Part shown: positions 11,501 through 22,823 of the stretch, piece after piece
Numbering within the stretch: the stretch's first letter is position 1
How the letters are laid out: each line of letters starts with the position of its first letter
Assembly: GCA_023055425.1 (NCBI GenBank)
Contig: JALGPY010000001.1
Location: forward strand, 115,921,057 to 115,985,056
Length of the DNA stretch: 64,000 nt
Direction of reading: 5' to 3'
DNA from: Linanthus parryae
Taxonomy: Eukaryota > Streptophyta > Magnoliopsida > Ericales > Polemoniaceae
Translations under genes and position numbers: made by a program
The notes under the pieces: generated by a model
What the model saw: the letters and a program-made list of their open reading frames with translations, nothing else
What the model was told of the DNA's origin: nothing
Database searches by the model: none

Positions 11501-14500
11501 TTGGATAGAAAATTGCAATATCTACGATTGAAATATCCCTGGTGTAGAGTGTCACTTTTTTGAAACACAAATATCCAAATGCTTTCTGTCTAAATCAGAA
11601 GTATGCAAACTGCTATGATCCTTTTATTTGCAGGTAGAATTTTATATCCTCGCTAACTGAATTCACAGTTGCACCCTGCATATTGCTTTTTGCTATTCAT
11701 TAAACATCACATGCGTCTTTCAAGGGCCATTTAGAAAGGAGCAATACTACACGTACCAACATAAACATCCCAATAACATCCTGATTTACCCACGTCACCT
11801 CCAGGACCCACCACTATCTAAAACAATTTTCAAGATATTGGTCAATATTGCAGATGTGGTAAGTTGGGACAATATTGGGACATCAATACTGAGACATATA
11901 GCATTTTTGTTTAGAGAGAGACCTACAACTCTATAAGAAACCCCAGCCACCCAGTGGTTTAAGATTTCATTTTAAAATGACCCAAATTAACCTTAAGACC
12001 TCTCATACAAATCAAATAAAAAACAAAACACATACAACAAATTAGGTCTCTGAGCACAGAAGTAATCTGTAGACATGGATGTAACTAGTGAGACAATGCT
12101 CTTACCTCAATTTTCCCCTGACCTGACGCACCAGATAGAGCTGCCGCGTCCTTAACCGCTGACAGGGCAGCAGCAGCGAGTTTCTTCGCCTCATCACTGG
12201 TACCGTTCTGTAAAATTCTAGGTTGCTTGTTTTCTACAGCTTTCAGGGTTTTATTTTGTCCCAGACCCAGGTATGACATCAACCTCTGAAATAAAAAAGG
12301 TGCGTCACAAGTACACATGATCAATCACGTGTGCACAGCTGCTGAAAAATGAGAAATAGGGGAAACTCACAGTGGAACTCTCTTTTGTAGTCTTTGTAGT
12401 TTTGCTTATAGTTAAGCCAGGCCTGCTAGAGACAGATTTTGTTGTCTTCATAGTAACACCTTTATTCATTTGCTCCCATACAGCATCAACCCTGGCTTTC
12501 CTCTCTGGCGAAGTATTAAAAAGAGTGAAACAAACTGAAGAGTAAAGAGAAAAGAATAATATGTTCAGCACCAAAGAGAAGACATCAGTCAGGACTCAAA
12601 TATCCATACCGATTTCTTCAGATCCCGTATGAGAGCTGGAAGCAACTTCTTGCGCAGAATCAACAGAGATCACATCTTTTGTTCCTACTTTACCTAGAAA
12701 TTCCAACCAGTCGTTCAAGAGAACATATGACTAAAACGAGAATTAACAAAATTCATGACACAAATCAAGAACACTAACATAATCCGAACTTAGGAAATGT
12801 GAAAGGATGCTAAACTAAGAAGATAAGTAATTCTAATAATTCTCTGTGCACCCACCACATATCAACAGTTCAACATAAGGATGGACAACACTTGGTTTAG
12901 CTCTAATAACCGCATCCCAACGTACCATGCCCTGTTCAATATTATATTCATAAACTTCTGTTTTCTCCTAGGCAAATGTTCACAAGTACGCTCCACCCAG
13001 CAAAATAGTCCCTTTTGGCAACTTTAAATCTTTAAACAGACATGCAGTTTTTGCACAGAGATTTATGGTATAAGATTAAGGAAGTGTATAAATCCCTTTT
13101 TTTCTCTTTACACTCCAGTGATGATAACCTTCTCTAGGGAAGTTATGTGAAGGACTGAAGGCATAATGGTAGATGGACAAACATTTACGGACAATAATAG
13201 ACAGACATGCTATTTCCTGGGACGGAGAAAGTGCAATTAGTGGTCAGGTGGCCCGTGGCCCCACACCAAAACCCCATTAACCACTACATGGACAGCAAGC
13301 TAAATGAGCAAGAGCTTGGCAATAGGCCCTTACAAACAAAACATGAATTTGGAACCAAGCCAAAAGGGAACAAGTTTCTAGATGGAAAGCTGCACTTCGT
13401 CTCAAGAATCCATGAATGTAGTGTAAGGATGATTGCACTTTTCCAAATAGTAAATTCCAATAAAATTGGCGTGCACAATAACTGGATAAGATAATAATGT
13501 TGACTGGAAATCCCATTGGAGAATGAACTGTCTTGTGAAAGATCGACCTCACAAAGACTTTTTTTTTTCTTCTTTTTGTCTAATAGATGATGAATTCGAC
13601 AGCTTAATAACTTATTACGCTGTTGATGCCCAGCTGAAATCAGAATTTTTTACACTACATTCATTCTCTTACATTTTCCCCTGGCCCAGAAATATAAGTA
13701 CAATGGCACCAGTCCCTGTTCCAGAATAACACAACCCCGATTCCTCTCCATCCACAGAAGGCATGAAATGTGAGCAAATGCAAATGCCAAACCACCTGGA
13801 CTTTCTTCCTGCTGTCCCCTTTACAAGTAAGAACCCTGCCCTTCAAGAACCCATGAAGAAGGCTGCCATCCTAAGAAGCACGGATACGGATACGGATCCG
13901 GGTGTCGGATACAATACGGGAACGGACATGGGACACGCCAACACTATTATTATATGTATCTGTGTGCGTGTATATATTATTTATTTAATTACTAATATGT
14001 TATAAATATTGGTTCTAACTTCTTTAATATAATTATGGCTTAAATATCACGGAAAATCATAGATTAAGTATAAAAATGAGAAGGGAATGAGGAGCAGCTT
14101 ATGTGGGTTCGAGTTTGACGAGTTGTGTCTTGAAAACCCTTGAAGTTGTCGCATGTGAGAACTTAAAAAAGGGGCGGCTGTCGTCTCTCATTAAGTGTCC
14201 CTAAAGTGTCCCCCAAGTGTCTAGTAAAAAAAATTCTCTAAAATACTCAGACACGCCAGCTTGAGTGTTGGACACGTATTCTTGGAGTGTCATACAAGTG
14301 TCCGAGTGTCCCAAGTGTCTGACACGGATACGGCCCCTGTTTTGGAGTGTCCATGCTTCCTAGCTGCCATCACTATCCTGTTACTTTGAAAAATATGAGT
14401 AAAGAACACCGCAGAAAAGCCAAGTCACGGCAGAATGAAAAATCCTGGTAGCTTTAATCGACTCACTCGAGAAGACTGGATCCTAGTAATTCATTCAAGT

Positions 14501-16772
14501 AAAACAAATCCCACAGTCGTTGCTACCAAACAAAGCAAAAAAGATCAGTAAGTGATTCATCCACATGAAGATTGTAACCGAACTTCAAATTATCAATTGT
14601 ACAAAAGAACCAATGTGTTGACCTCAGAACAACATTGTAACCGAACTTCAAATTATGCATGGCCAACGCACTTAATGATGGCATTCAACATGACCGCAGC
14701 TTCCATCATATTAACACCCTCCTGTAAGCTATTAGCTCCATTTCTGCTTGTATGTAAACTCACTGACCACCTCAACATTGGTGTTATCACTCAGTTAACC
14801 CTCATACTAAGGTCTGGATTCTTCAAAGGTCAAACCTCTGGACATGTAAAAGTTAAATGTAGATTCCATGATGTAGTAAGCTGAAATGGAAAGGCTGGAT
14901 CTTGAATAGCCAGTCTGCCAAATTTTCAGACACATAGAACTAAGAGTTATACTTAGATGCATGGTGGTTCTAAAGAACTAAATATGCTGTTTACCAAATC
15001 AGTATTGTCTTCGACACTATTTCACTGAGAAATTTAAGTATTCCAGACACTAGTGATGAAACTCATTCACTTGCATTGCGTTGGAATTAAAAATTATCAT
15101 GTTGTTTTTAAGACTATCTATTAGTCTGTTTCACACGGACCACACTTCACTTCAACTTTTTAAAATGAGTGATGGAGAAAAAGTAAGTTTCTTCCTACTT
15201 CTATCATCACTCAGGGCTCCTTATCAAGATTTTTCTGTTATCAACATGGACTTGTCGATATCTCTTCTGCTATCGCCAAAGAAGTTATCCGAATGCAGGT
15301 GGGACATTTGGGGAAGATGGAGACATATTCTGCCGTTTGCATTTAAACAATAAGATTGCAGGATCCCATTAATGGGAGCCAACTGAATGGTACAATTTTA
15401 AAGCGGAGAAAGAGGGTTCTTTTTGAGGATTTAGTGTCGGGAAAGGAAGGAACACCACCGACAGTCTCATCCTTTCTTCACTGACAACAGTACATTGTAT
15501 TTCTGCAGAAATATTAAGGGAGCTGGTTGTGGCAAGATTCCTTAATTTAGGGGAGGTTACTGTACATGGTTTAGTTTCTTAAAATTATGGGTGTGACCAG
15601 TGAATAATGACAGCGGTTTCTGAAGGGTAGGCAACGCAATTGCTTGCCTATAATAAAACTAATGTCCCCATACCCTTAATCATTTTCTTGATTTCACTCT
15701 TCAACGGGAAGCAGCATGGGAAGCAGGGGCACCTCCACGCGTTGCCTTCTTCATTGGGCATGCTACATACGGGAAGATATTGGACGTCAACAAGCTATCA
15801 ATGTGATTTAAAGTGCCAGAAGGGTTTCAAAGTAGGTTAACCAAAATTATATGCATACAAATGGCAGTCTCTAACTATGGGGGTGTTTGGCCTGCTGTTT
15901 CTTTCATTTTGAATCCTAAATCCTAATCAATGGATACTTGGTGGAGCACCTCTGTCCGATAAGGTTGGAAACATATTTGTGATTTCTCGACTCTTTGTTT
16001 GACAGAAACAATAGCTAGCCACTCGAAGACTTGTTCACAAAGACAAGCACCAGAGACTAAAGAGCGAAATTGTATGGGCTCCAGCTTTCAGCAAAACATT
16101 CTTTTAAAGAGGGAAAAGGTATAGGCTTCAGCCCATAGCAATCCCGCATTATGGTCCTTGAGTCTGCCTCCAAGCCTGGTTAAAATTAAATAAATTTTCA
16201 TGTCATTCGTGTCTCTATACAGAAACAGCAAAATTATTCACAAATACATTAAACCGTTAATTTCCTTCCGCTATTTACAATGCAGCTTACACCCATCACC
16301 CCTAATAAATTGGTAACGTAAGAGTATCATCTCGTTTCCTCATTACAAGTCTGTTCCTCTTTTTTCTCGATTTACCTTCCTCCCATATACTTAATTGGTT
16401 CGCCACACATTGATGATTTATTTGTCAACCAACTAATCCATCTTAGATGTTTATAAGGCAGCACACAAAATCTTGTCAACTACATTCACCAAGTAAGGCG
16501 ATGAACACATGCAATGACCTAATTCAGTAAGATACCTCACAACACCATCCTAAATAACACAGTGTTTATCACTGCGAACATGAAATCGGAGTCAGGAGTG
16601 AAAATGAGAATATAATCCGCAGATATTCATACACAATATGATACTAACAACATCTAATTCGACATTCACGTATCGTAGAATATTTCAGCAATTCAAAATC
16701 AGCCTAAAATCAGCATAAAAACTTGTTTGAGGTAAGAACAAAAAAGCATAGCTGACCTGGTTCAGATGCCAT
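8519..16772 (-). CDS. SWC5: BCNT/CFDP1 family protein, SWC5-like SWR1 complex subunit
   Basis: Proteins with this C-terminal BCNT domain are Swc5/CFDP1-type subunits of the SWR1 chromatin remodeller, which exchanges H2A for H2A.Z in the nucleus. The model joins complement(8519..8890, 12106..12285, 12371..12534, 12610..12693, 16757..16772), 816 nt, 271 residues. All junctions are GT-AG and the phases (1,1,0,0) are consistent. The BCNT-C domain is in the last exon, about residues 190-265, with LDKTKKDWGEFKDE, LDAYKKSSNQYLDKVSFL and REFERERD. Exon 3 has the acidic/basic segment ERKARVDAVWEQMNKGV typical of plant members; exon 4 has a MSYLGL stretch. The first coding exon supplies only MASEP plus one base; an in-frame stop lies upstream with no earlier ATG. 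Introns 1 and 4 are long (about 4.1 and 3.2 kb) and carry transposons. The start exon is the least certain part. Confidence 0.85.
10710..10734. repeat. Poly-C homopolymer, 25 bases
   Basis: An uninterrupted run of C lies inside intron 4 of the SWC5-like gene, between AAGGA and ACAAAAAAG. The length may be affected by sequencing or assembly error. No function is suggested. Confidence 0.9.
10808..11043. mobile_element. hAT-like MITE with perfect 8-bp target duplication
   Basis: The element is 236 bp. It begins CAGTGGCCGACCTAGGG and its other end, read on the minus strand, is CAGTGGCGGACGCAGGA. It is flanked by exact copies of ATGGCTAT at 10800-10807 and 11044-11051. An 8-bp target duplication with CAGTGGCGGA-type termini is characteristic of non-autonomous hAT elements. 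It sits in intron 4 of the SWC5-like gene and encodes nothing. Confidence 0.8.
13871..14362. mobile_element. Non-autonomous Mutator-like element
   Basis: The element is about 492 bp and flanked by perfect 9-bp duplications GCTGCCATC at 13862-13870 and 14363-14371. Its ends are inverted: TAAGAAGCACGGATAC at the left, and TAGGAAGCATGGACAC on the minus strand at the right. Subterminal sequence is rich in GGATACGG and AGTGTCC repeats at both ends. A 9-bp duplication points to Mutator-like transposition. There is no transposase frame. It lies in intron 1 of the SWC5-like gene. Confidence 0.7.
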
Positions 16773-17430
16773 TCCTGGAGCGTCCTCCGACGCTTGTGAA
16801 CACCGGAAGGGTCTCAGAAACTCGCCGACCCTCTCGCGACTAATCTTCCTCTATCGCCAATCAGACACCGGAATCAAACCTTGAAGAAGTCACCGACGAT
16901 TAGGATAAATGGAAGATCCGAATTCGGGAGTAGATAGTTCAGATTCCGGTTGTCTTCCGTCGATCCACAAGTTCGCAGAGGTAGCCGGTGAGAGTTCTAG
17001 TGCCGTGTGTAGAAACGTAAAATTGAGCTGATGAGGAGAAGTTTGGAGTTGTGCACTCGCGTCCCGGTGGGAATTTTGTGTCAATTGCGGTCCTAGCGCC
17101 TTTATTTTGTCACTTATTTCACTTTACTATCACTAGATTATTATTATTATTGAGATAAATGTGTACTTTTATTTAATAGTGGGCTTTATCAGCTGCCGAA
17201 ATGTTGTACAACTTAATTGGACAAACATTGGCCCAAAAGGAAATAGTCATACAACCCAAGCCCACTTTTGCTAGGTTATGGGCAAGGGCGTTCTTGTCTT
17301 TTTTCAACAACAAACCCTACTAGAAAACAAAGTTTGCAGCTGAGAGGAAACTCCATTTACCAGTCGGTCTCTCTCTCTAAAACTTTCAGACGGCGAATCT
17401 TTTTGGATTAAATTAGATGAAAAAAGTGAT
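16773..17430. other. 5' flank of SWC5-like gene and intergenic DNA
   Basis: The first roughly 300 bases are relatively GC-rich and probably contain the 5' UTR and promoter of the minus-strand SWC5-like gene. No gene is visible between there and the LINE 3' end. I could not fix a TATA box or transcription start. Confidence 0.4.
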
Positions 17431-20200
17431 ATCTTTTTTTATTAAAGCTTTTTTGGTAGCAATACAGTGATTGAAAACTCGCCAGATGAAAATTTTGATT
17501 TTGTTTGGAATGTTTAAGCTCCACTAGGAAGTCCAGAAAATATCTTTGATACTATTAGAAGTATAGCAGATTGGTGTGTTTTTGTCAAACAAATTTTTTG
17601 AAGCTACCATGTGATAAGCAGATTTTACGGAGTAATTCCCATTTCAGATTGTGTCCAAACAAGATTATCATAATTATTAGGGGAAACTAAGGTATATCAA
17701 GAATGGCGTCGGCCTCATCTTCTGGAAAGTTAGAACGGATTAAATCAGAATTCCAAGTGAAATTTTCAGTTATGAGGTCAGAAACTTTTGAATTGTAGGG
17801 AAGAGTAGGGAACTATAAGGTTTGTGACCAAGACATATAGGAATCCACCGGGTATGATAAATAAAAGTGTTCTGACCATTCTATATGCGTTGACGAACAC
17901 CTTGGAAAACTATATTTTTGGCTTTAATAATACTCTTCCAAACAAAGGAAGAAGAGTTAGAGTAATCGGCATTAATGATACTGGAATTACTACAGTACTT
18001 GCCTTTGAGAACCCGAGCTAGAGGAGAAGTTAGATTGTGATAGATTTTCCAAGCTTGTTTTTCTAATGGAGCATTGTTAAAAGAGTGTAAGTGACGAAAA
18101 CCCAAACCACCAACACTTTTAGGATAGCACATGGAGCTCCATTTTTTCCAAATAATTTTATGTTTATCAATTTCATTCCGCCACAAAAATTTGGCTAAAA
18201 GATTTTTAATTTCTTTGCAAAAAATAATTGGTAGAAGGAAAATAGACATGATATAGGTGAGGATCGCTTGGATGATAGCTTTTATAAGAATTTCCTTACC
18301 ACCCGGAGAAAGGAGTTTTTCTTTCCAACCACGAAGCTTATTCCAAGTTTTTGTCTTAATATTTTGGGATAAACTATTTTCATTTTTACCAATAAGAGTA
18401 GGAAGTCCTAAATACTTATCATGCTTGGGAGCAATAGGGATTTTGAGAACATGATTTATTAAAAGACAAGTATCATGTGGGACTTTTGGGCCAAAAACAA
18501 TAGCAGATTTAGATTTATTTATTAATTGACCCGAGGCTTCACAATATTGCTAAATGATAGAATTGATAGTAATAGCATTTTTCTTTGTCGCTTTAGAAAA
18601 AAATATACCATCATCCGCGAAAAATAAATGGGTCAAATTAGGAGAATAATAGCCGGATTTTACATCCGAGAGAATATTATTGGAAACAACATCCTTAATA
18701 AGGGAAGATAAACCCTTCGTACAAAAAATAAAAATATAAGGACTAATATGATCACCTTGTCGAATACCTCTAGTAGGATTGAAGTAATTAGTTTGTTGGC
18801 CATTAACAAGGATGGTGAAGGAAACAAAAGTAACGCAACTCATAATACGATTGATAAAATTGATTGGAAAACCCATTTTGATAAAAACTTTATGAAGAAA
18901 AACCCACTTTATACGATCATAGGCTTTAGCCATATCCAATTTAAGCGAGAACGAGCTAATTTTATTTTTTTGGTTATGAATTGTGTGAATAGTCTCAATG
19001 GCCATGATAGAATTGTCTGAAATATGGCGACCCTTGATAAAAGCGGATTGGGCGGGATCAATAATGTCAGGTAAAAGAATTTTTAAACGGTTAGCAATAG
19101 TTTTGGATATGATTTTGTAAGAAACATTACACAAACTTATAGGGCAAAAATCCAACACAAATTTGGGATTATTGAGTTTAGGGATTAAAGTGATACAAGT
19201 TTGATTTATAACAGAAAGATCACCACCATTTCTTAGAAAATCAAGACACATTTGGGTAATATCTTTACCAACAACGGACCAATAGGTATGGTAAAAGAGG
19301 GCTGGGAAAGCGTTGGGCCCGGGAGCTTTAAGAGGCCCAATAGAGTGAACAGCGTCAAGGATTTCTTTTTCCGTAAAAGGAGCGTTTAGGAAATCATACA
19401 TAGACTGATTAACACAATGATTTATACAGTCCACTGCTTGGGTAAAAAGATCCTAATTTGCAGTAAACAAATTTTTGAAATAAGTTGCAAAACAGGCCTT
19501 AATGTCGTCAATATTATTAAAATTTTGACCATTAGTGTCCATAATAGAGGTAATAGTATTTTTGCGTTTGCGTTCCGATGCCACTTTATGGAAAAATTTT
19601 GTATTTCGGTCACCTTTTTTAAGCCATTTATTCTAGATTTTTGTTTCCATCTTATTTCCTCGTCAGAAATAAGTTTTTGTAACCGGGTAGAAATATCTTG
19701 TTTTTGTTGGCAGACATACTGTGAAGCAGGTTGATTATTCAAATGAGACAGACGATTAAGAAGAACCTTTTTCTCCTTTGTATTGGCAATAAAATTTTTC
19801 CTACCCCAAGCTTGTAAACAAGTAGCAGTCCTATTTATTTTGTACGAGATAGCATGTAAATAATTAGGACTAGGTGAAGGCAAAGGCCAAACTTGTTGTA
19901 TGGCTTCCTCACATCCTGGTGCCCGAGTCCATTCAGCAGAAAAGTGGAAACGACGATGCAAAACAGGCGGAGAAGCATGTTTTGAAGCAGTAATCAAGAC
20001 CGGAAGACGAACTGACCCAACGTACGGCAAACTTCAACTGATTTGGAAGAATAAACAGCATCCCATTCGGCTGTAGCCACTGCCCGATCTAGCCTCCCCT
20101 GAACCGAGTAAGGGTCTTGACGTCCGTTCCACCAGGTAAAGAACTCTCCCTTATAACCCAAATCAAACAAACCACAATCTGATAACGTAGAAGCGAAATC
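17431..20200 (-). pseudogene. LINE (L1-type) ORF2, 3' portion: endonuclease C-terminus, reverse transcriptase, tail
   Basis: Read on the minus strand, 20200-20030 encodes the C-terminal half of an apurinic-type endonuclease (DLGYKGEFFTWWNG, RLDRAVATAEWD). After a frameshift near 20035 a linker follows (RRFHFSAEWT, about 20010-19422). The reverse transcriptase lies at about 19434-17881, with APGPNAFPALFY, SAFIKGRHISDN, LDMAKAYDRI, GIRQGDHISP and the catalytic FADD box. One in-frame TAG at 18550-18552 interrupts it, and another stop follows GVRQRI at 17881. A short A-rich tract (plus-strand TTTTTTTATTAAAG near 17431) may be the polyA 3' end. Target-primed LINE retrotransposition would need this protein intact, and it is not. 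The N-terminal part of ORF2 and ORF1 lie on the far side of the copia nest at 38084-39500. Confidence 0.85.
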
Positions 20201-20232
20201 GTGATATTATCAAGCCAATGATATTATCAAGC
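20201..20232. other. Filler DNA at the LINE/copia deletion junction
   Basis: About 32 bases belong neither to the LINE reading frame nor, colinearly, to the copia leader. They repeat GATATTATCAAG twice. The same word occurs inside the adjacent copia leader at about 20267-20279, so the filler looks copied from its neighbour. This is a typical trace of plant double-strand break repair. Confidence 0.55.
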
Positions 20233-21385
20233 AAAAATGTGGCATGGATATGGCCTCTAGACTAATGATATTATCAAGCCAATGATAATATCTAATTGCC
20301 CTAAAGTGCCGAGCTCATCTCCATGTGCTCCACCATAGCTGCGCGCCTAGGGATGTCTTTTGGCTCCTTTGGTTCTCCGGTCTTCTTCTCCATGTTCTTG
20401 GCTATCATCTAAATATTTCTAATTCTAGCCTAACATCTAGAATAAAAAAATAACAAAAGCCTCACATGTCGAGGAGAAAAGGAACGACTCGCAGGCCGTA
20501 AAAACTAATTAATTATTACATTAATTTGATCAGCTCGCAGGCCGTAAACCAAACCACAAAACAATAAACATCCACAATCCTAGGCCATATCCATCCACCA
20601 TGCAATAAAGCACATAATACAGTTAAAACCAATTTTTTTAACGCGCTTGTTTAATTTTAATGAAATTGGGTAACTAGGGTTTCACAACGGTCCAAAGGAT
20701 TTACCAAAGAATGGCCGAAATCAACCAAGGAACCGCCACACTAGGCCCGGGCCGGCCGGCCCCTAGCCCACATGGCTAGGCCGTGTGCTAGGGTGTGCCG
20801 ACCCCTCTTGTGTCGTGTGTTACTTGGGCGGCAAGGAGAGAGAGGGGGGCGGTCTCTACATGGGCCACACCTCCTCATGGAATTGTTTCCATAAACAATT
20901 CATGGAATTATTTCCATAAACAATATATGGAATTGTTTCCATAAACAATTCCTTCCTTGTTGGGTTGTTTCCAAAACACCCTTATGGTATTGTTTCCAAA
21001 ATAATTCTTTCCTTGGTTCCCAAGTTTAGTTGTTTCCATAAACAACTTCTTACTTGTTTCCCAAGTTTAGTTGTTTCCAAAACAACTTCTTCCTTGTTGC
21101 CCAAGTTTAATTAATTCCATACTTGGAAAACCCCTTTTCCAAGCATGTGCCCATGAACCTTAATTTTTTTTTAAGAACCCAATTATTCACATCCTATGTG
21201 ATTAAACTCACCAATTCTAACATCCAATGTTAAATTGGGTCTTGTTTGTTTGAATCAAATTCAATATTGCATCTACTATGCCAATTTTTCAGTTTTCGCG
21301 TAATAAACAATAATACGGTGTATGAACTGAAATCGTAAACACATAATATCATGTTATGCTCTACGACCTGTGGCTCTGATACCAC
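20233..21385 (-). mobile_element. Extra, truncated copia leader copy (Copia 2 tandem remnant)
   Basis: This segment ends on the plus strand with the complement of a tRNA-iMet primer site (21371-21384), next to the LTR starting at 21386. It therefore is the untranslated leader of a minus-strand copia element whose body would lie to the left. It matches 35493-36645 colinearly with a constant offset of 15260. Only a few substitutions are visible. The gag/pol body that should follow is missing; the LINE is reached after filler DNA. The region 20877-21125 is a cluster of short palindromic units built on TTGTTTCC and its complement. Confidence 0.8.
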
Positions 21386-22823
21386 TGTTGGGTTTTGACG
21401 TAGGTAACGCAGCGGAATAACAAAAATTAATCCTACTCAAAGCCCACCAAGGATCACAGGAAGAGACATCATAACATGATTAAGGACATAGAAGATGTGT
21501 ACCTTTTAATTTGTGAGATCACACGAAGAATGATGTCCTCGTCTCTACGGTTGATCCACGTCTAGAGGTGAGATCTAGATTCTTCCTTCAATCAAGTGCT
21601 AGCTTGAACCTTGGAGGAAGAGGGATGAAGATCAAAGCAACAAATCACCAAAGGCACAAGAGAGGGGCGGCCTCTCTTTGCCGTCGGGTAAGGGGGCGGA
21701 CGGGTGGCTAGGGTTTCGGCCCTAGCACCTTGTCTTGCTCTCTCTTTTGCTCTCTCCCACTTTTGTGTTATGACTAATAATAACTCATCAAGTGGGAAGG
21801 TAGCTAGAGCCTCCTTTATATACTCCAACAACTCCTTGTTGTTTCCATATTAGAGTTTTCTTGTTCTAGTAGGACTAGAACTATTCCCTTCCTTGCAAAT
21901 TAGTCCTACTAAGTTTGCAAGGTGTTGCACAATGATCCTTCTATTAATTAATCCATATTAATTAATCCCAAATCTAGCTCTACTCTATTTGACGTGTGAC
22001 CCCATAGGTTTCTATATAGTTGGTAGTAACTATTACTAACATGGAGCGGTGTCTAGCAACACATCCATGCAACCCAACCCATAGAAATAGTCAGTGATCC
22101 CGACAAACCTTTGTGCCCAATATGTCATATTGCATTATCCCTTTGTCTCCATATCCGGATTGGACACGAGACATAAATAGTCACACTCGTATATCCAATC
22201 CATAGTTCCTCGATCCTGGGAATATGCTTATACTAGCAGATAACATCAATATCTCCATATTGATTTATCTGAGTCTGGCCAGACATTCAATAAGCCTCAT
22301 CCCTCGAGTGGCCGTAGATATTTACCCCCATTATGTGGGAGGGACAAATCCTATCTACATCACTACGATCTCTAAGCTTGCTTCCTATCACGCCCGATAG
22401 CCACCTTTATGATTACCCAGTTACGGTGTAACGTTTGATAACATCAAAGCGCAATATTTCACAACTAGAGTATCTAGTGACTTCAAGTCCAAGGATTGCA
22501 ATAATATTAGCACTACGAAAAGCGATTGTGACTTCACATAATCTAATGTATCCTTTTCGTCGTGGGTCATCCAGTATGCCATTACTCCTAATGCATACCC
22601 ATGTGTTGGATCGTGATATCTCCATATCAATCCAACCCCATACTAGTCTATAGATGATTGTCCCATTAATCATTATAATTGACTAGGGATATTTAAGAAT
22701 ATAACACCTTATATTCTAAGGACTTCATTCATGTTAGCATATCTCCATATTGATAACATAATGAATCGTAAATCCATATATTTGTCACAATTAATTGATT
22801 GCCTCTAGGGCACAATTCCAACA
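21386..22823 (-). repeat. LTR A, 3' LTR of Copia 2 shared with the truncated copy
   Basis: This is a 1438-bp long terminal repeat with TGTTGG at the left and CCAACA at the right. Its right side is followed by the complement of a polypurine tract (GTCTCCCACTTGCAC), so it is the 3' LTR of Copia 2. Its left side abuts a primer binding site, so it is at the same time the 5' LTR of the truncated copy. Against LTR D (36646-38083) I noticed only about four base differences. Confidence 0.9.
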
